The notes: a model not told the origin generated them from the letters alone. Counted from the first letter of the stretch, positions 8,447 through 17,732 are shown. The stretch: 64,000 bases of DNA from Microbacterium sp. USTB-Y (GCF_023703415.1 NZ_JAGMTU010000003.1:248001-312000), one strand, 5' to 3'. Program-made: numbers and translations.

Positions 8447-10078
8447 TCAGACGTTCACGTCCCCCACGAGGTTCACGCGGATCCCCATGCCGTCCAGCAT
8501 CGCGGCCTTCGCCACGAGCGCCTTGTCCGCGGTCTCCGCATCGGGCGCGTAGACGAGCTGGGCGTGGTTGGCCTTGTGGCGCGCCATGAACTGGTCGCGG
8601 CTCTGGCCGTGCAGCACGACGTGCGCGATCGGCCACTCGGGGTTCGTGGCATCCTTGCGGCGCTGCGTCTCCTCGGCGGGGAGCTCGACGACGGTCCCGC
8701 GGAACACGTCCGCCTGCAGCACGCCGTCGGCGATGAAGATGCGGGAGAGCACGACCTCCCCCGGCTTCGAGACGCCGTTGATCGTGGCCCCTCCCGCCGG
8801 GAAGAACACGTGCCCCTGCCGCCAGCCCTCGGCCTTGTCCCAGCCGCCCAGGTGCGAGGCGGGGACGGATCCGGAGATCTCGTAGACCCAGACGAAGTCG
8901 TCGCCGAACTGCTCGCCCCAGCGCACGTCGTGCAGCGTGTTGTCGGGGACGAGGCCCATCGCCCGCCACACCCGGTCGGTCACGAGCGCGTCGACCGCGA
9001 CGCCCTCGTCCGCCTCGTTGAAGTGCGGGAACGCCCGCCCCTCGTGCAGGATCCGGGATCCGTCGCGCGAGGTCACCGGTGGGCGCTCGGTGGAGTTCAG
9101 GATCCCCTCGGCGAGATCCGAGGCGGGCACGAGGTCCTTCAGTCCCTGCTGGTACTGGATCCCGACCGCATCGAGGCCGAAGTCGTCGGCGATGCGGAGG
9201 GCGGCGACGTACATCTTGAGCTGCCATTGCACCTGCTCGCGGGTGAGTTCGGTGGCCCCGTCCTCGCTGTAGCGGAAGGTCATGCCGTGCGTGATGAGCC
9301 AGTCGTAGGCGGCGTCCGCCTCGGCGTCCGTCACGGTCAGCATCTCGGCGTAGAGCGCCGACTGCGAGAGGCGCTCCTTGTAGATGCCGGTGCGGTTGAG
9401 CAGCTCGTCGTCGAAGATCGCGTTGTACATGCCCATGCAGCCCTCGTCGAAGACGCCGATGATGGCCTTGTCGGCGCGCAGCTGCGCGGCGAGCGCCTCG
9501 CCGAGCTGCTTCTCGGGCGAGTCCGGGAGCTCCGGCAGGGCGCGCACGTGCGAGGCGTCGTGCGTGATGCGCCCGGTCTCGGTCCACTCCGCAAGACCCT
9601 CGCGGAACCAGGGGTCGGTGAAGTCCACCGACCAGATGGTGGAGTACGGCTTGCCCATCTTCGTGAGGCCCGCGTTGAGCCCGAGCAGCCCGACGAGGCC
9701 GGGCCAGTCCGGTGCGAAGTTGGCGGTGGTGAGGATCGGACCGCGGTGCGTGCGCAGCCCCGCCAGCACGTGGTGGGAGTACTGCCAGTTGGCGGTGGCG
9801 ACGATCAGCGGCGCGTCCTCGGGGATGCGCGTGAACACCTCCATCCCCATGCGCTGGCTCGAGATGTAGCCGTGGCCGGTGGCCGGATCCACACCGAACG
9901 GGCGGATCACCGTCCAGCCCAGGTCCTCGAAGGCGGCGGTGACCGCGGCCTCGGTCGCGGCCTGCACCGGCCAGCCCGCGACGTTGGCCGACTCGCGGAG
10001 GTCGCCGGAGGTGATCAGGTAGGCGGTCTTCGGCGCGGATGCGGGGCGCTCGATCGGCGCGGGGAGGGCGTAGCTCAT
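8447..10078 (-). CDS. L-fucose isomerase-like protein, proposed D-arabinose isomerase
   Basis: A 543-residue cytoplasmic protein resembling the L-fucose/L-arabinose isomerase family (COG2407-like), with an N-terminal Rossmann-like region, VFDEGCMGMYNAIFDDE in the middle (acidic residues suited to binding a divalent metal) and a C-terminal beta-rich domain. L-fucose isomerases also act on D-arabinose, which shares the relevant stereochemistry. As the last gene of an operon with GH116 and an FGGY kinase, behind a LacI operator, I infer it converts D-arabinose to D-ribulose. ATG at 10078 follows GGAGA by five bases. Substrate is inference; the family call is moderately strong. Confidence 0.72.
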   Translation of the reverse strand: MSYALPAPIERPASAPKTAYLITSGDLRESANVAGWPVQAATEAAVTAAFEDLGWTVIRPFGVDPATGHGYISSQRMGMEVFTRIPEDAPLIVATANWQYSHHVLAGLRTHRGPILTTANFAPDWPGLVGLLGLNAGLTKMGKPYSTIWSVDFTDPWFREGLAEWTETGRITHDASHVRALPELPDSPEKQLGEALAAQLRADKAIIGVFDEGCMGMYNAIFDDELLNRTGIYKERLSQSALYAEMLTVTDAEADAAYDWLITHGMTFRYSEDGATELTREQVQWQLKMYVAALRIADDFGLDAVGIQYQQGLKDLVPASDLAEGILNSTERPPVTSRDGSRILHEGRAFPHFNEADEGVAVDALVTDRVWRAMGLVPDNTLHDVRWGEQFGDDFVWVYEISGSVPASHLGGWDKAEGWRQGHVFFPAGGATINGVSKPGEVVLSRIFIADGVLQADVFRGTVVELPAEETQRRKDATNPEWPIAHVVLHGQSRDQFMARHKANHAQLVYAPDAETADKALVAKAAMLDGMGIRVNLVGDVNV

Positions 10079-10123
10079 GGGATTCTCCGGTTGCTGGATG
10101 GTGGTCACGTCGGTGGTAGCCGC

Positions 10124-12691
10124 TCAGGCGGGCGGCGGGAAGGTACGGGGTTCGCCCGGGACGAGTCGCACGTCGTGCGCGAGCAGGGCGCCGTGCAGCC
10201 GCAGCTCGGCGAGGTCGAGCGCTCCGCCGTCGAGCCGCAGGGTCAGCGCGCCCCCGTCGATCTCGGCGCATCCCCAGCCGGTGCCCGTGGTGAAGAGGAA
10301 CCGCACGGGGGCGCCCTCGGCGAACGCGCCGGCCGCGGGCGCGAACGACAGCGTGCGGGCCGGGGCGTCCCACTGCGCGCCGCTCGCCCCCAGCAGCAGC
10401 GCCCAGGACGCGAGCGAGCGCGCGTAGTGGTTGCCGCACTCGATCTCGTTCCAGGGGTTGCGATGCGTCCCGTCGTAGCGCGAACGCAGCGCGCGCTCGA
10501 CGCGCAGCGCGTCGTCGACGCGCCCCGCGTAGAGCAGCGTGGCCGCGACCTGGTGCTCGACTCCCGTCCACACCTCGTCGGAGTAGACGAACGGGATGGC
10601 GGGACGCCCGCCGCGCGGCCAGGAGGCGAGCAGCAGGCCGCCCTCGTCGTTCAGCGCGTAGACCCGCTGAGTGCTCTCGTGCGCAGAGAGGTCGGCCCGG
10701 TGGTTGTGCGCGACGATCGCGGCGAGCGCGCTGTCGAGGTGCGCGGGCGGCAGCAGCGGGCCGAGTCCGTTCAGATACGCATGGAACTGACCGAGCAGCT
10801 GGTCCGAGAGCACCCCGTCGCCGTACTGGTAGCGGTGCGCGTCGACGTCGTCGATCACCTGCCGGTAGTACTCGCCGGTGAAGAGCACGTCGTCCATCGC
10901 CGCGGCCACGTGATCGGCTCTCGCGGACCAGTTCCTGGCCCGCTCCGTCTCCCCCAGGTGGGCGGCCAGGCGCGCTCCGGCGCGGAGGGCGGCGAGGTAC
11001 ACGCCGTTGGCGAGCGGATCGATCCCGTGGAACTCGATGTCGTAGGTGTTGTGCAGCTCTCCGTCCAGCAGCCCGTCGCCGTCGCGGTCCCACTCGCGGG
11101 TCGCGTGCTCGAGGGTCCGCACCGCCGCGGGCCAGAGCTCGCGCAGGAACGCGTCGTCGCCCGAGAACCGCCATTCGCGATGCAGCCGGAGGAAGGTGCC
11201 GAGCTGCCCGTCGACGGCGGGCCCGATGAACCACGGAGCGGATCCGAACACGCGGTTGCCGCGGAACCTCTGCGCACCGTCCGCATCGGTCTCGAGCAGG
11301 AACTCCGGGCGGCGCGCGCTGCGCTCGAGCGCCGGGAACAGCCAGGCGACGGTCTGCGCGTAGGACCAGACGTGCGTGCAGGTCCCCTCGCACGACCCGC
11401 CGTGGTCGAAGGACCCCTCCCAAGCCGCGAACACCGGCCCCTCGCCCAGGGCGGGGTTCGGCGACTCCAGCACGAAGCAGGTCGTGGACCGCACCGCGGC
11501 GATGTTCGCGCCGATCGCGTCGGCGAGCACCGGGTCGAGCGTGCCGCCGTAGAGCGCCTCGACGAAGGCGTCCGTCGCGGCCTCGAGCGCGGGGAGCTCC
11601 CGGTGCAGGTGCGTCGCCGCGGACCAGGCATCGGGCCAGAGCGCGGCGTAGTGGTTGCGCACGACAGGCGGCAGGGACGGATCCACGGGGGCGTCGTCGA
11701 AGACGATGTGCCCGTGCCAGCCGCGCCGCCGGTTCGGGAACGACCAGCTCAGCACGAACTCGAAGTCGCGCGTCTCGCCGGGGACGAGCGTGTGGACGAT
11801 GCCGAGGGATCCGGTGCGCAGCCGCGGCAGCTTCGCGAGCATCTGCTCCTCGGTGAGCGGCGGGGCATCCGGATCCGCGTCCTTCTCGGCGAACAGCCCG
11901 CGCGGGCGGTCTTCGAGCGTGAGCCGCGACTCGGCGTCGAGCAGCCCGTCGGCGGTGAGGTCGCTCCAGAACATCCGGGCGCCGTCGGGCCAGTAACTCG
12001 TGACCCATTGCGGCTTGACCGTGGTGGAGGCGTCGGCGGTGGTGAGGGCGAGGGTGCCGTAACCGGGGTCGTCACCGGGGAGGTCGATGCCGAAGTCGAG
12101 GCCGCGCACCTCCCCGTCATCGCGCCAGCGGACGCTCTGCGTGCCGCGCATGCCCCAGGGGGCGTCGGGGCCCGGTTCGCCGCGGCCCGCCGTGTGCGAG
12201 ACGCTGCCGGCGACCGTGACCGCGACGGGCGCGTCGCCGGGATTCGAAACCCGGTAGCGCAGCACGGCCGCGGGGATGCCCGAGGCGTCGGCGTCGAGCG
12301 GGACGAGCGGCGTGAAGGCGTGCAGCGTCACGTCGACGGGCAGCGTGCGGTCGGCGAAGTCGATGTCGACCACGGGGTACTCCCCGTGCATCGTCGCCGC
12401 CTCGAGGCGAGGGAGGCCGACGAGATCGTCGAACGAGAAGCCGGCGTCGAGGTCGCGTCGCCCCGTCATGCGCGCCTCGAGAACGCGGGTGACGGGCTCG
12501 GCCCCCTCCGGTGCCGCGTGGATCGCGAAGAACGTGCGCGGATTGCGGCGATCCTTGTCGGGGTGGTTCTCGAGCTCCCAGTCGCGCAGTTCGCCGCGCG
12601 CTCCGAGCGAGACGTTGCCCGTGCCGATGCCGCCGAGGGGGAACGCCGCGCGCTCCGCGGTGTGCGGGACGGGACGGGCCCGGCGCGTCAT
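10124..12691 (-). CDS. GH116 glycoside hydrolase, proposed exo-beta-D-arabinofuranosidase
   Basis: An 855-residue GH116 enzyme of GBA2-like architecture: an N-terminal beta-sandwich starting PLGGIGTGNVSLG, then an (alpha/alpha)6 domain. The nucleophile Glu545 lies in GELHNTYD after DRDGDGLLD, and the acid/base Asp705 in YSDEVWTGVEHQ, both as in the family. NPWNEIECGNHYARS follows. No signal peptide, so it acts in the cytoplasm on imported oligosaccharides. GH116 includes beta-glucosidases, beta-xylosidases and beta-D-arabinofuranosidases; the neighbouring GH172 and GH183 families argue for the last. The start overlaps the kinase stop by four bases (ATGA), showing co-translation. Confidence 0.88.
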   Translation of the reverse strand: MTRRARPVPHTAERAAFPLGGIGTGNVSLGARGELRDWELENHPDKDRRNPRTFFAIHAAPEGAEPVTRVLEARMTGRRDLDAGFSFDDLVGLPRLEAATMHGEYPVVDIDFADRTLPVDVTLHAFTPLVPLDADASGIPAAVLRYRVSNPGDAPVAVTVAGSVSHTAGRGEPGPDAPWGMRGTQSVRWRDDGEVRGLDFGIDLPGDDPGYGTLALTTADASTTVKPQWVTSYWPDGARMFWSDLTADGLLDAESRLTLEDRPRGLFAEKDADPDAPPLTEEQMLAKLPRLRTGSLGIVHTLVPGETRDFEFVLSWSFPNRRRGWHGHIVFDDAPVDPSLPPVVRNHYAALWPDAWSAATHLHRELPALEAATDAFVEALYGGTLDPVLADAIGANIAAVRSTTCFVLESPNPALGEGPVFAAWEGSFDHGGSCEGTCTHVWSYAQTVAWLFPALERSARRPEFLLETDADGAQRFRGNRVFGSAPWFIGPAVDGQLGTFLRLHREWRFSGDDAFLRELWPAAVRTLEHATREWDRDGDGLLDGELHNTYDIEFHGIDPLANGVYLAALRAGARLAAHLGETERARNWSARADHVAAAMDDVLFTGEYYRQVIDDVDAHRYQYGDGVLSDQLLGQFHAYLNGLGPLLPPAHLDSALAAIVAHNHRADLSAHESTQRVYALNDEGGLLLASWPRGGRPAIPFVYSDEVWTGVEHQVAATLLYAGRVDDALRVERALRSRYDGTHRNPWNEIECGNHYARSLASWALLLGASGAQWDAPARTLSFAPAAGAFAEGAPVRFLFTTGTGWGCAEIDGGALTLRLDGGALDLAELRLHGALLAHDVRLVPGEPRTFPPPA

Positions 12692-14196
12692 GCCGGCACC
12701 TCCCGCTCGTCATCGGCGCGCTGCTGCTCCGCGAGTTCGTGCACGACCTCCGCGGTGCCCGCGTACAGCCGCAGGTAGCGGTCGAAGAGCGCGTCGTACG
12801 CGGAGGCCAGGGCGGGATCGGGAGCGATCGTCGTCACGACCGGGTTCCAGTCCGCGATCGCCGGTGCGGGGTCGGTCACGGCGCCCGCGGCGAGGAAGGC
12901 CGCGCCGTAGCTCGCGCCGATCGTGATCTGCGGCACTTCCTGCGCGAGCCCGGTCGCATCGGACACGATCTGCAGCCAGAGCCGCCCCTGGGTGCCTCCG
13001 CCGACCGCGACGATCCGGCGGATGTCCGCGCCCGCGTCGCGCATCGTCTGCACGTTGTGCCGCACGCCGAGCGCGGTCGCCTCCAGCGCCGCCCGGTACA
13101 GGTCGCCCCGGCCGTGGTCCAGGGTGAGACCCGCGATCACGCCGCGCGCATCCGGATCCTGGATCGGCGTTCGCTCGCCCGCGAAGTACGGCAGCATCAC
13201 GAGCCCGCGCGCGCCCGGGCCGGACGCCTCGGCCTCGGCGAGCAGTTCGGGGTAGTCGGATCCCGTCAGGTCCTTCAGCCAGGCGGTGAGCGCGCCCGAG
13301 GTCGAGAGGCCGCCGGCGAGGTTGCGGGTGCCTGCTAACGCGCCCGCCGTCGTCCACATGGAGGGCGTCCGCAGCGTCTCCTCCCCCGTGGCGACGAGGA
13401 ACATCGTGGTGCCGTACATGAGCATGAGGTCGCCGACGCCGTGCGCACCGACGCTGACCGCTTCGGTCCAGGCGTCGATCGTGCCGGCGATGACCGGTGT
13501 GCCCTCGGGGATCCCGGTGACGAGGGCCGCCTCGGCGGTCACCAGGCCCGCGACATCCCCCGCCCAGAGCAGCGCGGGCTGCTCGAGCGGCGCCGCATAG
13601 CGCTGCCACCATTCGTCGTGCCAGCGCTCGTGCTCGATGTCGTACAGGGGCGAGACCTGGCTGGCGGACTGATGGTCCAGCACGTAGGCGCCGGTGAGCC
13701 GGTGCGCGAGCCACGAGGCCGGCATGAAGAGCCGCCGGGCCCGCTCCCACGCTCCCGGATCCTCGTCATGGATCCAGAGGATCTTCGGGCCTGCGGCCTG
13801 CGAGGTGAGGACGGATCCGCCCACGCGCGTGATCTCGGCGACGCCCAGGTCGGCCGTCATCCGTGCGATCTGCTCCCCGGCGCGCGTGTCGACGCCGTAG
13901 AGGACGGCCGGGCGGACCGGCTCACCCGCCGCGTCGACCAGCAGGATGCACGGCCCCATGCCGCTCACCCCGACCGCGGCGATCTCGGCGTCCGGCACGG
14001 CGGCGCGCAGCTCCCGGGCGAGGGAGACGAACTCGTCCCACCAGATCCCGCCGTCCATCTCGACCCAGCCGGTGCGCGGGCGGCTCACCTCGTGCGTCCG
14101 GGTCGCCTGGGCGAGGATCGCGCCGTCGGCATCCACGAGGACGCCCTTGCTGCTGGAGGTGCCGATGTCGACACCGATGGTGCACCGCACGCGCAT
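12688..14196 (-). CDS. FGGY-family carbohydrate kinase, proposed D-ribulokinase
   Basis: A 502-residue sugar kinase of the FGGY family. The N-terminal ATPase lobe starts TIGVDIGTSSSKGVLVD, then GVSGMGPCILLVD; GTIDAWTEAVSVG and the adenosine-site VGGGTQGRLWLQ mark the second lobe. Xylulokinase is the nearest common annotation. Being the first gene of an operon with a D-arabinose-isomerase-like enzyme, it is inferred to phosphorylate D-ribulose to D-ribulose 5-phosphate, feeding the pentose phosphate pathway. Its promoter carries a LacI operator in the spacer. The kinase call is firm, the substrate inferred. Confidence 0.87.
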   Translation of the reverse strand: MRVRCTIGVDIGTSSSKGVLVDADGAILAQATRTHEVSRPRTGWVEMDGGIWWDEFVSLARELRAAVPDAEIAAVGVSGMGPCILLVDAAGEPVRPAVLYGVDTRAGEQIARMTADLGVAEITRVGGSVLTSQAAGPKILWIHDEDPGAWERARRLFMPASWLAHRLTGAYVLDHQSASQVSPLYDIEHERWHDEWWQRYAAPLEQPALLWAGDVAGLVTAEAALVTGIPEGTPVIAGTIDAWTEAVSVGAHGVGDLMLMYGTTMFLVATGEETLRTPSMWTTAGALAGTRNLAGGLSTSGALTAWLKDLTGSDYPELLAEAEASGPGARGLVMLPYFAGERTPIQDPDARGVIAGLTLDHGRGDLYRAALEATALGVRHNVQTMRDAGADIRRIVAVGGGTQGRLWLQIVSDATGLAQEVPQITIGASYGAAFLAAGAVTDPAPAIADWNPVVTTIAPDPALASAYDALFDRYLRLYAGTAEVVHELAEQQRADDEREVPA

Positions 14197-14231
14197 CCTC
14201 CTCGATCGCTCGTCCTGGCCGGACGGCGATC

Positions 14232-14260
14232 ACACTACGCGAAATCGATTTCAAGCGCAA
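14232..14260 (-). promoter_or_regulatory. LacI-regulated promoter of kinase-GH116-isomerase operon
   Basis: Read on the minus strand: -35 TTGCGC, a 17-base spacer and -10 TAGTGT. The spacer holds the perfect palindrome GAAATCGATTTC (14241-14252), so a bound repressor would block polymerase. The same operator recurs at 26264-26275 and 26397-26408, with a variant at 15828-15839. Confidence 0.8.
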
Positions 14261-14379
14261 TCGGCCCGAGACCGTCCTCCACAGCGCCCGATGAGCGCGC
14301 CTTCTCCCCTGATTCTGTGAAACCGACTTCGAGACCTTTGGCTGATGACAGGCTCGGAACGACCGAAGACACTGGAGGC

Positions 14380-14796
14380 ATGGACATGACCGAACCGCAG
14401 GTGTGGACCCTGATCGGACTCTTCGCCGCGATCATGCTCGGCGGCATGACGCTCATGACGACGCTTCTCACGAAGGCGATCAACGGACGGCTCGAAGCCC
14501 TCGAGGGCCGGTTCGACGGCAGATTTGATGCCCTCGTGGGCCGGTTCGACGGCAGATTCGAGGCCCTCGAGGGCCGGTTCGACGGCAGATTCGAGACCAT
14601 CGACGGCAAGTTCGAGGGCCTCCGCGGCGAGATGAACGCCCGCTTCGAAGCCATGGACGCCCGCTTCGAGGCGATGGACGGCAGGATCACCGGACTCCGT
14701 GCCGAGATGAGCGCCCGCTTCGACGCGGTGGACGTCAAGGTCTCGGCGCTCGACAAGGATGTGGCGGCGCTGGCCGACCGCCTCTGGCACTCCTGA
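14380..14796 (+). CDS. Small membrane-anchored coiled-coil protein, paralogue B
   Basis: A 138-residue paralogue of the 6918-7181 protein, starting MDMTEPQVWTLIG and with the same N-terminal membrane segment. The longer cytoplasmic helix is built from 11-residue units such as GRFDGRFEALE, then MNARFEAMDARFEAMDGR, predicting an extended coiled coil. RBS GGAGG is one base before the ATG in the paralogue-conserved arrangement GGAGGCATG; GGAGG-C spacing is short, so initiation at the second ATG (14386) is possible. Converges on the lacI-type gene. Function unknown. Confidence 0.75.
   Translation: MDMTEPQVWTLIGLFAAIMLGGMTLMTTLLTKAINGRLEALEGRFDGRFDALVGRFDGRFEALEGRFDGRFETIDGKFEGLRGEMNARFEAMDARFEAMDGRITGLRAEMSARFDAVDVKVSALDKDVAALADRLWHS
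14506..14604 (+). repeat. 33-bp in-frame tandem repeat within coiled-coil gene
   Basis: Three copies of a 33-base unit starting GGCCGGTTCGACGGCAGATT at 14506, 14539 and 14572; the last diverges at its end. Each adds one 11-residue turn of coiled coil, accounting for part of the length difference from the paralogue at 6918. Confidence 0.85.
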
Positions 14797-14803
14797 GCGG
14801 GGG

Positions 14804-15784
14804 TCAGCGCGAGACGGTCGCCGCCTGGATCTCGTTGCGCAGCACGACGGTGCGGGCGGGCTGATCGTCGCCGCCGATCCGGTCGAGGAGCATCCGGGCG
14901 GCGGTCACGCCCATGTGGCGCGCGGGCAGGCGTACGACGGTGACCACGCTCGGCGACAGCGTCGTGAACGGCAGCGAGCCGACGACCGCGACGCCCATCG
15001 CGGGCGGGGTGAGACCGCGCTCGGTGAGCACCTGGATCGCGCCGACGCCGATGAGGTTGTTGCCGGCGACGACGGCGTCGGGCGGCTCGGGCAACGCCAG
15101 CAGCTCCGCCATCGTCTCGCGCCCGCCGTCCACCCGGAACGACGAGAACCGCAGCAGCTCGGGATCCGCGGGGAGGCCGTGCGCCTTCAGCGCGGCACGC
15201 CAGCCGTCGGCGCGCTCGACCGCGGTCTCGATGTGCTCCGGGCCCGCGATGTGCGCGATGCGCGTGTATCCGGCCTCGATCAGCTGCTCGGTCGCGCTGC
15301 GGCCGGCGTCCCGGTTCGCCATGACGACCCCGTCGATGTCGTAGCCCGTGCTGCGATCGACCGCGACCACCGGCCGACCCGTCTCCAGCAGCTCGTCGAG
15401 AGAGGTGTGGTCGGACGCCGCGGCGAGGATCACGCCGGACATGTGCTCGGCGATCGCGATGCGCAGGTAGGTCTGCTCCTTCTCCACCTGGGCGTCGGAG
15501 TTGCAGAGCACGACCGAATAGCCGGCCTCGGAGGCGACATCCTCGACACCGCGCGCCATCTCGGTGAAGTACGGGTTCTCGATGTCGGGGATGACGAGCG
15601 CGATCACCTCGGAGCTCTGCCGCCGCAGCGTCCGGGCCGTGCGATTCGGGAAGAACTTCAGCTGGGCGGCCGCCTGACGCACCGCCGCGACCTTCTCATC
15701 CGAGACGCCCGCGCCGTTGAACACGCGCGACACCGTCGCAGGAGACACGCCGGCGAGACGCGCTACGTCGTAGATGGTCGCCAT
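14804..15784 (-). CDS. LacI family repressor, proposed regulator of the D-arabinan regulon
   Basis: A 326-residue LacI/GalR regulator: residues 1-25 are the helix-turn-helix (TIYDVARLAGVSPATVSRVFN), followed by the hinge and a periplasmic-binding-like core (VIALVIPDIENPYFTEMARG, GVVMANRDAGRSATEQLIEAG). It is divergent from GH172, with an operator between them, so it likely represses itself, GH172 and the two other units with the same operator. The inducer is probably D-arabinose, D-ribulose or a short D-arabinan oligosaccharide (inference). Confidence 0.9.
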   Translation of the reverse strand: MATIYDVARLAGVSPATVSRVFNGAGVSDEKVAAVRQAAAQLKFFPNRTARTLRRQSSEVIALVIPDIENPYFTEMARGVEDVASEAGYSVVLCNSDAQVEKEQTYLRIAIAEHMSGVILAAASDHTSLDELLETGRPVVAVDRSTGYDIDGVVMANRDAGRSATEQLIEAGYTRIAHIAGPEHIETAVERADGWRAALKAHGLPADPELLRFSSFRVDGGRETMAELLALPEPPDAVVAGNNLIGVGAIQVLTERGLTPPAMGVAVVGSLPFTTLSPSVVTVVRLPARHMGVTAARMLLDRIGGDDQPARTVVLRNEIQAATVSR

Positions 15785-15814
15785 CCGGTCCTGCCTTCTG
15801 TTGTCCGTCAGGAC

Positions 15815-15864
15815 ACATTACCGTGATGAAATCGATTGCAACAGTGAGTGGGAATCGGTAGGGT
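15815..15864. promoter_or_regulatory. Divergent promoters with LacI operator, lacI-type gene/GH172
   Basis: The operator variant GAAATCGATTGC is at 15828-15839. The hexamer TTGCAA (15836-15841), its own complement, serves as -35 in both directions: rightward with a 17-base spacer to TAGGGT (15859-15864) for GH172, leftward with a 15-base spacer to TAATGT (15820-15815) for the repressor gene. Repressor binding would cover both -35 boxes. Confidence 0.72.
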
Positions 15865-15932
15865 GGCCGCACGCGCCGTCGCGGACGCCACGCGCGGATC
15901 CACCCCACCACGACCCGAGGACGTGCCCCGCC

Positions 15933-17060
15933 ATGACTCTTACCGACCTGTCGTCCCTGTCCGCCCTGAGGACCGTGCAGACCCGGTCCATCTCCCCGGA
16001 GAACTTCGACGGCGCCGTCGGCGGCGGAGCCAGGGCGACCGAGGGCACCGGGGCCGACTGCGCGCGCGACCTCGGGCCCGGATGGAAGATCTCCCCGAGC
16101 GTCGACATCGCCGCGGGCGCGACGTTCGACCTCGCCTCGATCGAGGGGGCGGGCCGGATCACCCACATCTGGATCACCACGCACACCGACAACTGGCGCA
16201 CGCTCATCCTGCGCGCCTACTGGGACGGCGCCGACGAACCCGCCGTCGAGGTGCCCTACGGCGACTTCTTCTGCAACGGCTGGGGCGTGTTCGCGCAGGT
16301 GAACTCGCAGGTGATCGCCGCGAACCCGCACGGCGGCTTCAACTCCTACTGGCCGATGCCGTTCCGCGACGGCGCACGCCTCACGATCGAGAACACCTCG
16401 GCGGTCGACGTGCGCGTCTACTACCAGGTGACCTACGAGATCGGCGGCGACTACTCCGCCGACGGGTACTTCCACGCGCAGTGGCGCCGCTCGAACCCGC
16501 TCGAGGAGCTCGTGCCGCACACGATCCTCGAGGGCGTCGAGGGCCGGGGGCAGTACGTCGGCACCTACATCGCGTGGGGCGTGAACTCCAACGGCTGGTG
16601 GGGCGAGGGCGAGATCAAGTTCTACCTCGACGACGACACCGACCACCCCACGATCTGCGGCACGGGAACCGAGGACTACTTCGGCGGCGCGTGGAACTTC
16701 GACATCCCGGGTCAGGGGTACACGACGTTCTCGACGCCCTATCTCGGCATGCCCCAGGTGATCCGTCCCGACGGGCTCTACCTCTCGCAACAGCGCTTCG
16801 GCATGTACCGCTGGCACCTCGCGGATCCGATCCACTTCTCCACCGGGATCCCGAAGGTCGACATCCAGGCGCTCGGGTGGCGCAGCGGCTGGCGCTACCT
16901 GCCCCTGCGCGACGACATCGCCTCCACCGCGATGTTCTACCTGGACCGGCCGACGGCCCGCCGCCCGAAGGCGCCCAGCGCAGACGACATGGAGGTGCAC
17001 CTAGGAACGGCCCCCGTGCCGGACCTGGGATCCACTCCCCCGCGCGAACCGCGCAGCTGA
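15933..17060 (+). CDS. GH172 (DUF2961) glycoside hydrolase, proposed exo-alpha-D-arabinofuranosidase
   Basis: A 375-residue DUF2961/GH172 protein. Diagnostic segments are GRITHIWITTHT, the pair VPYGDFFCNGWG and GTGTEDYFGGAWNFDIPGQG, where Glu247 in TEDYF corresponds to a conserved catalytic acidic residue. Characterised GH172 enzymes include difructose-dianhydride hydrolases/synthases and exo-acting alpha-D-arabinofuranosidases. No signal peptide, so cytoplasmic. Divergent from the LacI regulator with an operator overlapping its -35 box. ATG at 15933 has only a weak, distant GAGG; an upstream start is possible but would extend into the promoter. Family firm, substrate inferred from context. 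Confidence 0.86.
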   Translation: MTLTDLSSLSALRTVQTRSISPENFDGAVGGGARATEGTGADCARDLGPGWKISPSVDIAAGATFDLASIEGAGRITHIWITTHTDNWRTLILRAYWDGADEPAVEVPYGDFFCNGWGVFAQVNSQVIAANPHGGFNSYWPMPFRDGARLTIENTSAVDVRVYYQVTYEIGGDYSADGYFHAQWRRSNPLEELVPHTILEGVEGRGQYVGTYIAWGVNSNGWWGEGEIKFYLDDDTDHPTICGTGTEDYFGGAWNFDIPGQGYTTFSTPYLGMPQVIRPDGLYLSQQRFGMYRWHLADPIHFSTGIPKVDIQALGWRSGWRYLPLRDDIASTAMFYLDRPTARRPKAPSADDMEVHLGTAPVPDLGSTPPREPRS

Positions 17061-17138
17061 CGCCGTCGCACGAGCGAGTCGCGAGCGAGTCGCGCATGCG
17101 CCGCGCGGTCTTCTTCTCCGCGCCGGGTCGGCCGGAGC

Positions 17139-17570
17139 TCAGGCCAGTGCACGCACCGGGCCGCGCAGCACGGCGCGGTCGAGGCCGTAGCGCCCGGCGC
17201 CGGTGAAGGCGAGGGCGAGCGCCCCCGCGCCGAGCACGGCCGCGAACTCCCAGCCTCCGTCACCGACCCAGATGCCGTTGCCGAGGTGCACGAGCACGAT
17301 GGCGCCGATCATGTCGGCCGCCAGCAGCACGCCCACCGGACGTGTGAACAGGCCGGCGATGAGCAGGATCCCTCCGACGAGCTCGAGGAAGGCGATCACG
17401 GGTCCGGCGATCTCGGGCAGCGGCGCGCCCATGCCCGCGAAGGCCTGGACCGTGCCGGGCAGGGTGTACTCGAAGACCTTCTGCGCGCCGTGCGCGGCGA
17501 AGACGCCGCCCACGACGAGGCGCAGGACGAGGAGTCCGAGAGAGGCGGCGGGCTTCGTGGTGTTCGTCAT
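17139..17570 (-). CDS. DoxX family membrane protein
   Basis: A 143-residue integral membrane protein with four hydrophobic helices and the family opening LGLLVLRLVVGGVFAAHGAQKVF. GGILLIAGLFTRPVGVLLAADM is also typical. DoxX-family proteins are found in membrane redox and detoxification complexes; no precise role can be given. ATG at 17570 follows AAGGAG by nine bases. It lies downstream of, and separated by a terminator from, the sigK-rskA genes. Confidence 0.87.
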   Translation of the reverse strand: MTNTTKPAASLGLLVLRLVVGGVFAAHGAQKVFEYTLPGTVQAFAGMGAPLPEIAGPVIAFLELVGGILLIAGLFTRPVGVLLAADMIGAIVLVHLGNGIWVGDGGWEFAAVLGAGALALAFTGAGRYGLDRAVLRGPVRALA

Positions 17571-17689
17571 TCCGGACAGCTCCTTCGTGGCAGGACACCG
17601 CGGCGAGCGCGGCTCGGGGCAGCCGCCCCGGCCCTCCACGCTACGGAGCCGCCCCTGTCATGTTTCTGAACGCAGGCTCAATATCCGGT

Positions 17690-17716
17690 GACGGCGCCGT
17701 CCGGGCGGGCGCCGTC
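17690..17716 (-). terminator. Hairpin terminator after rskA
   Basis: GACGGCGCC (17690-17698) pairs perfectly with GGCGCCGTC (17708-17716) over a nine-base loop, beginning 17 bases after the rskA stop in the minus direction. There is no U-tract, as is common in actinobacteria. Confidence 0.65.
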
Positions 17717-17732
17717 GGAAGACTCGAACGCC

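Noticed and set aside
8564-12778. A plus-strand open frame of about 1,400 codons opposite the isomerase and GH116 genes
   Set aside because: It is an antisense shadow of GC-rich coding DNA: composition is dominated by Arg, Gly, Val and Ala with no recognisable motif, while the opposite strand encodes two proteins with catalytic signatures.
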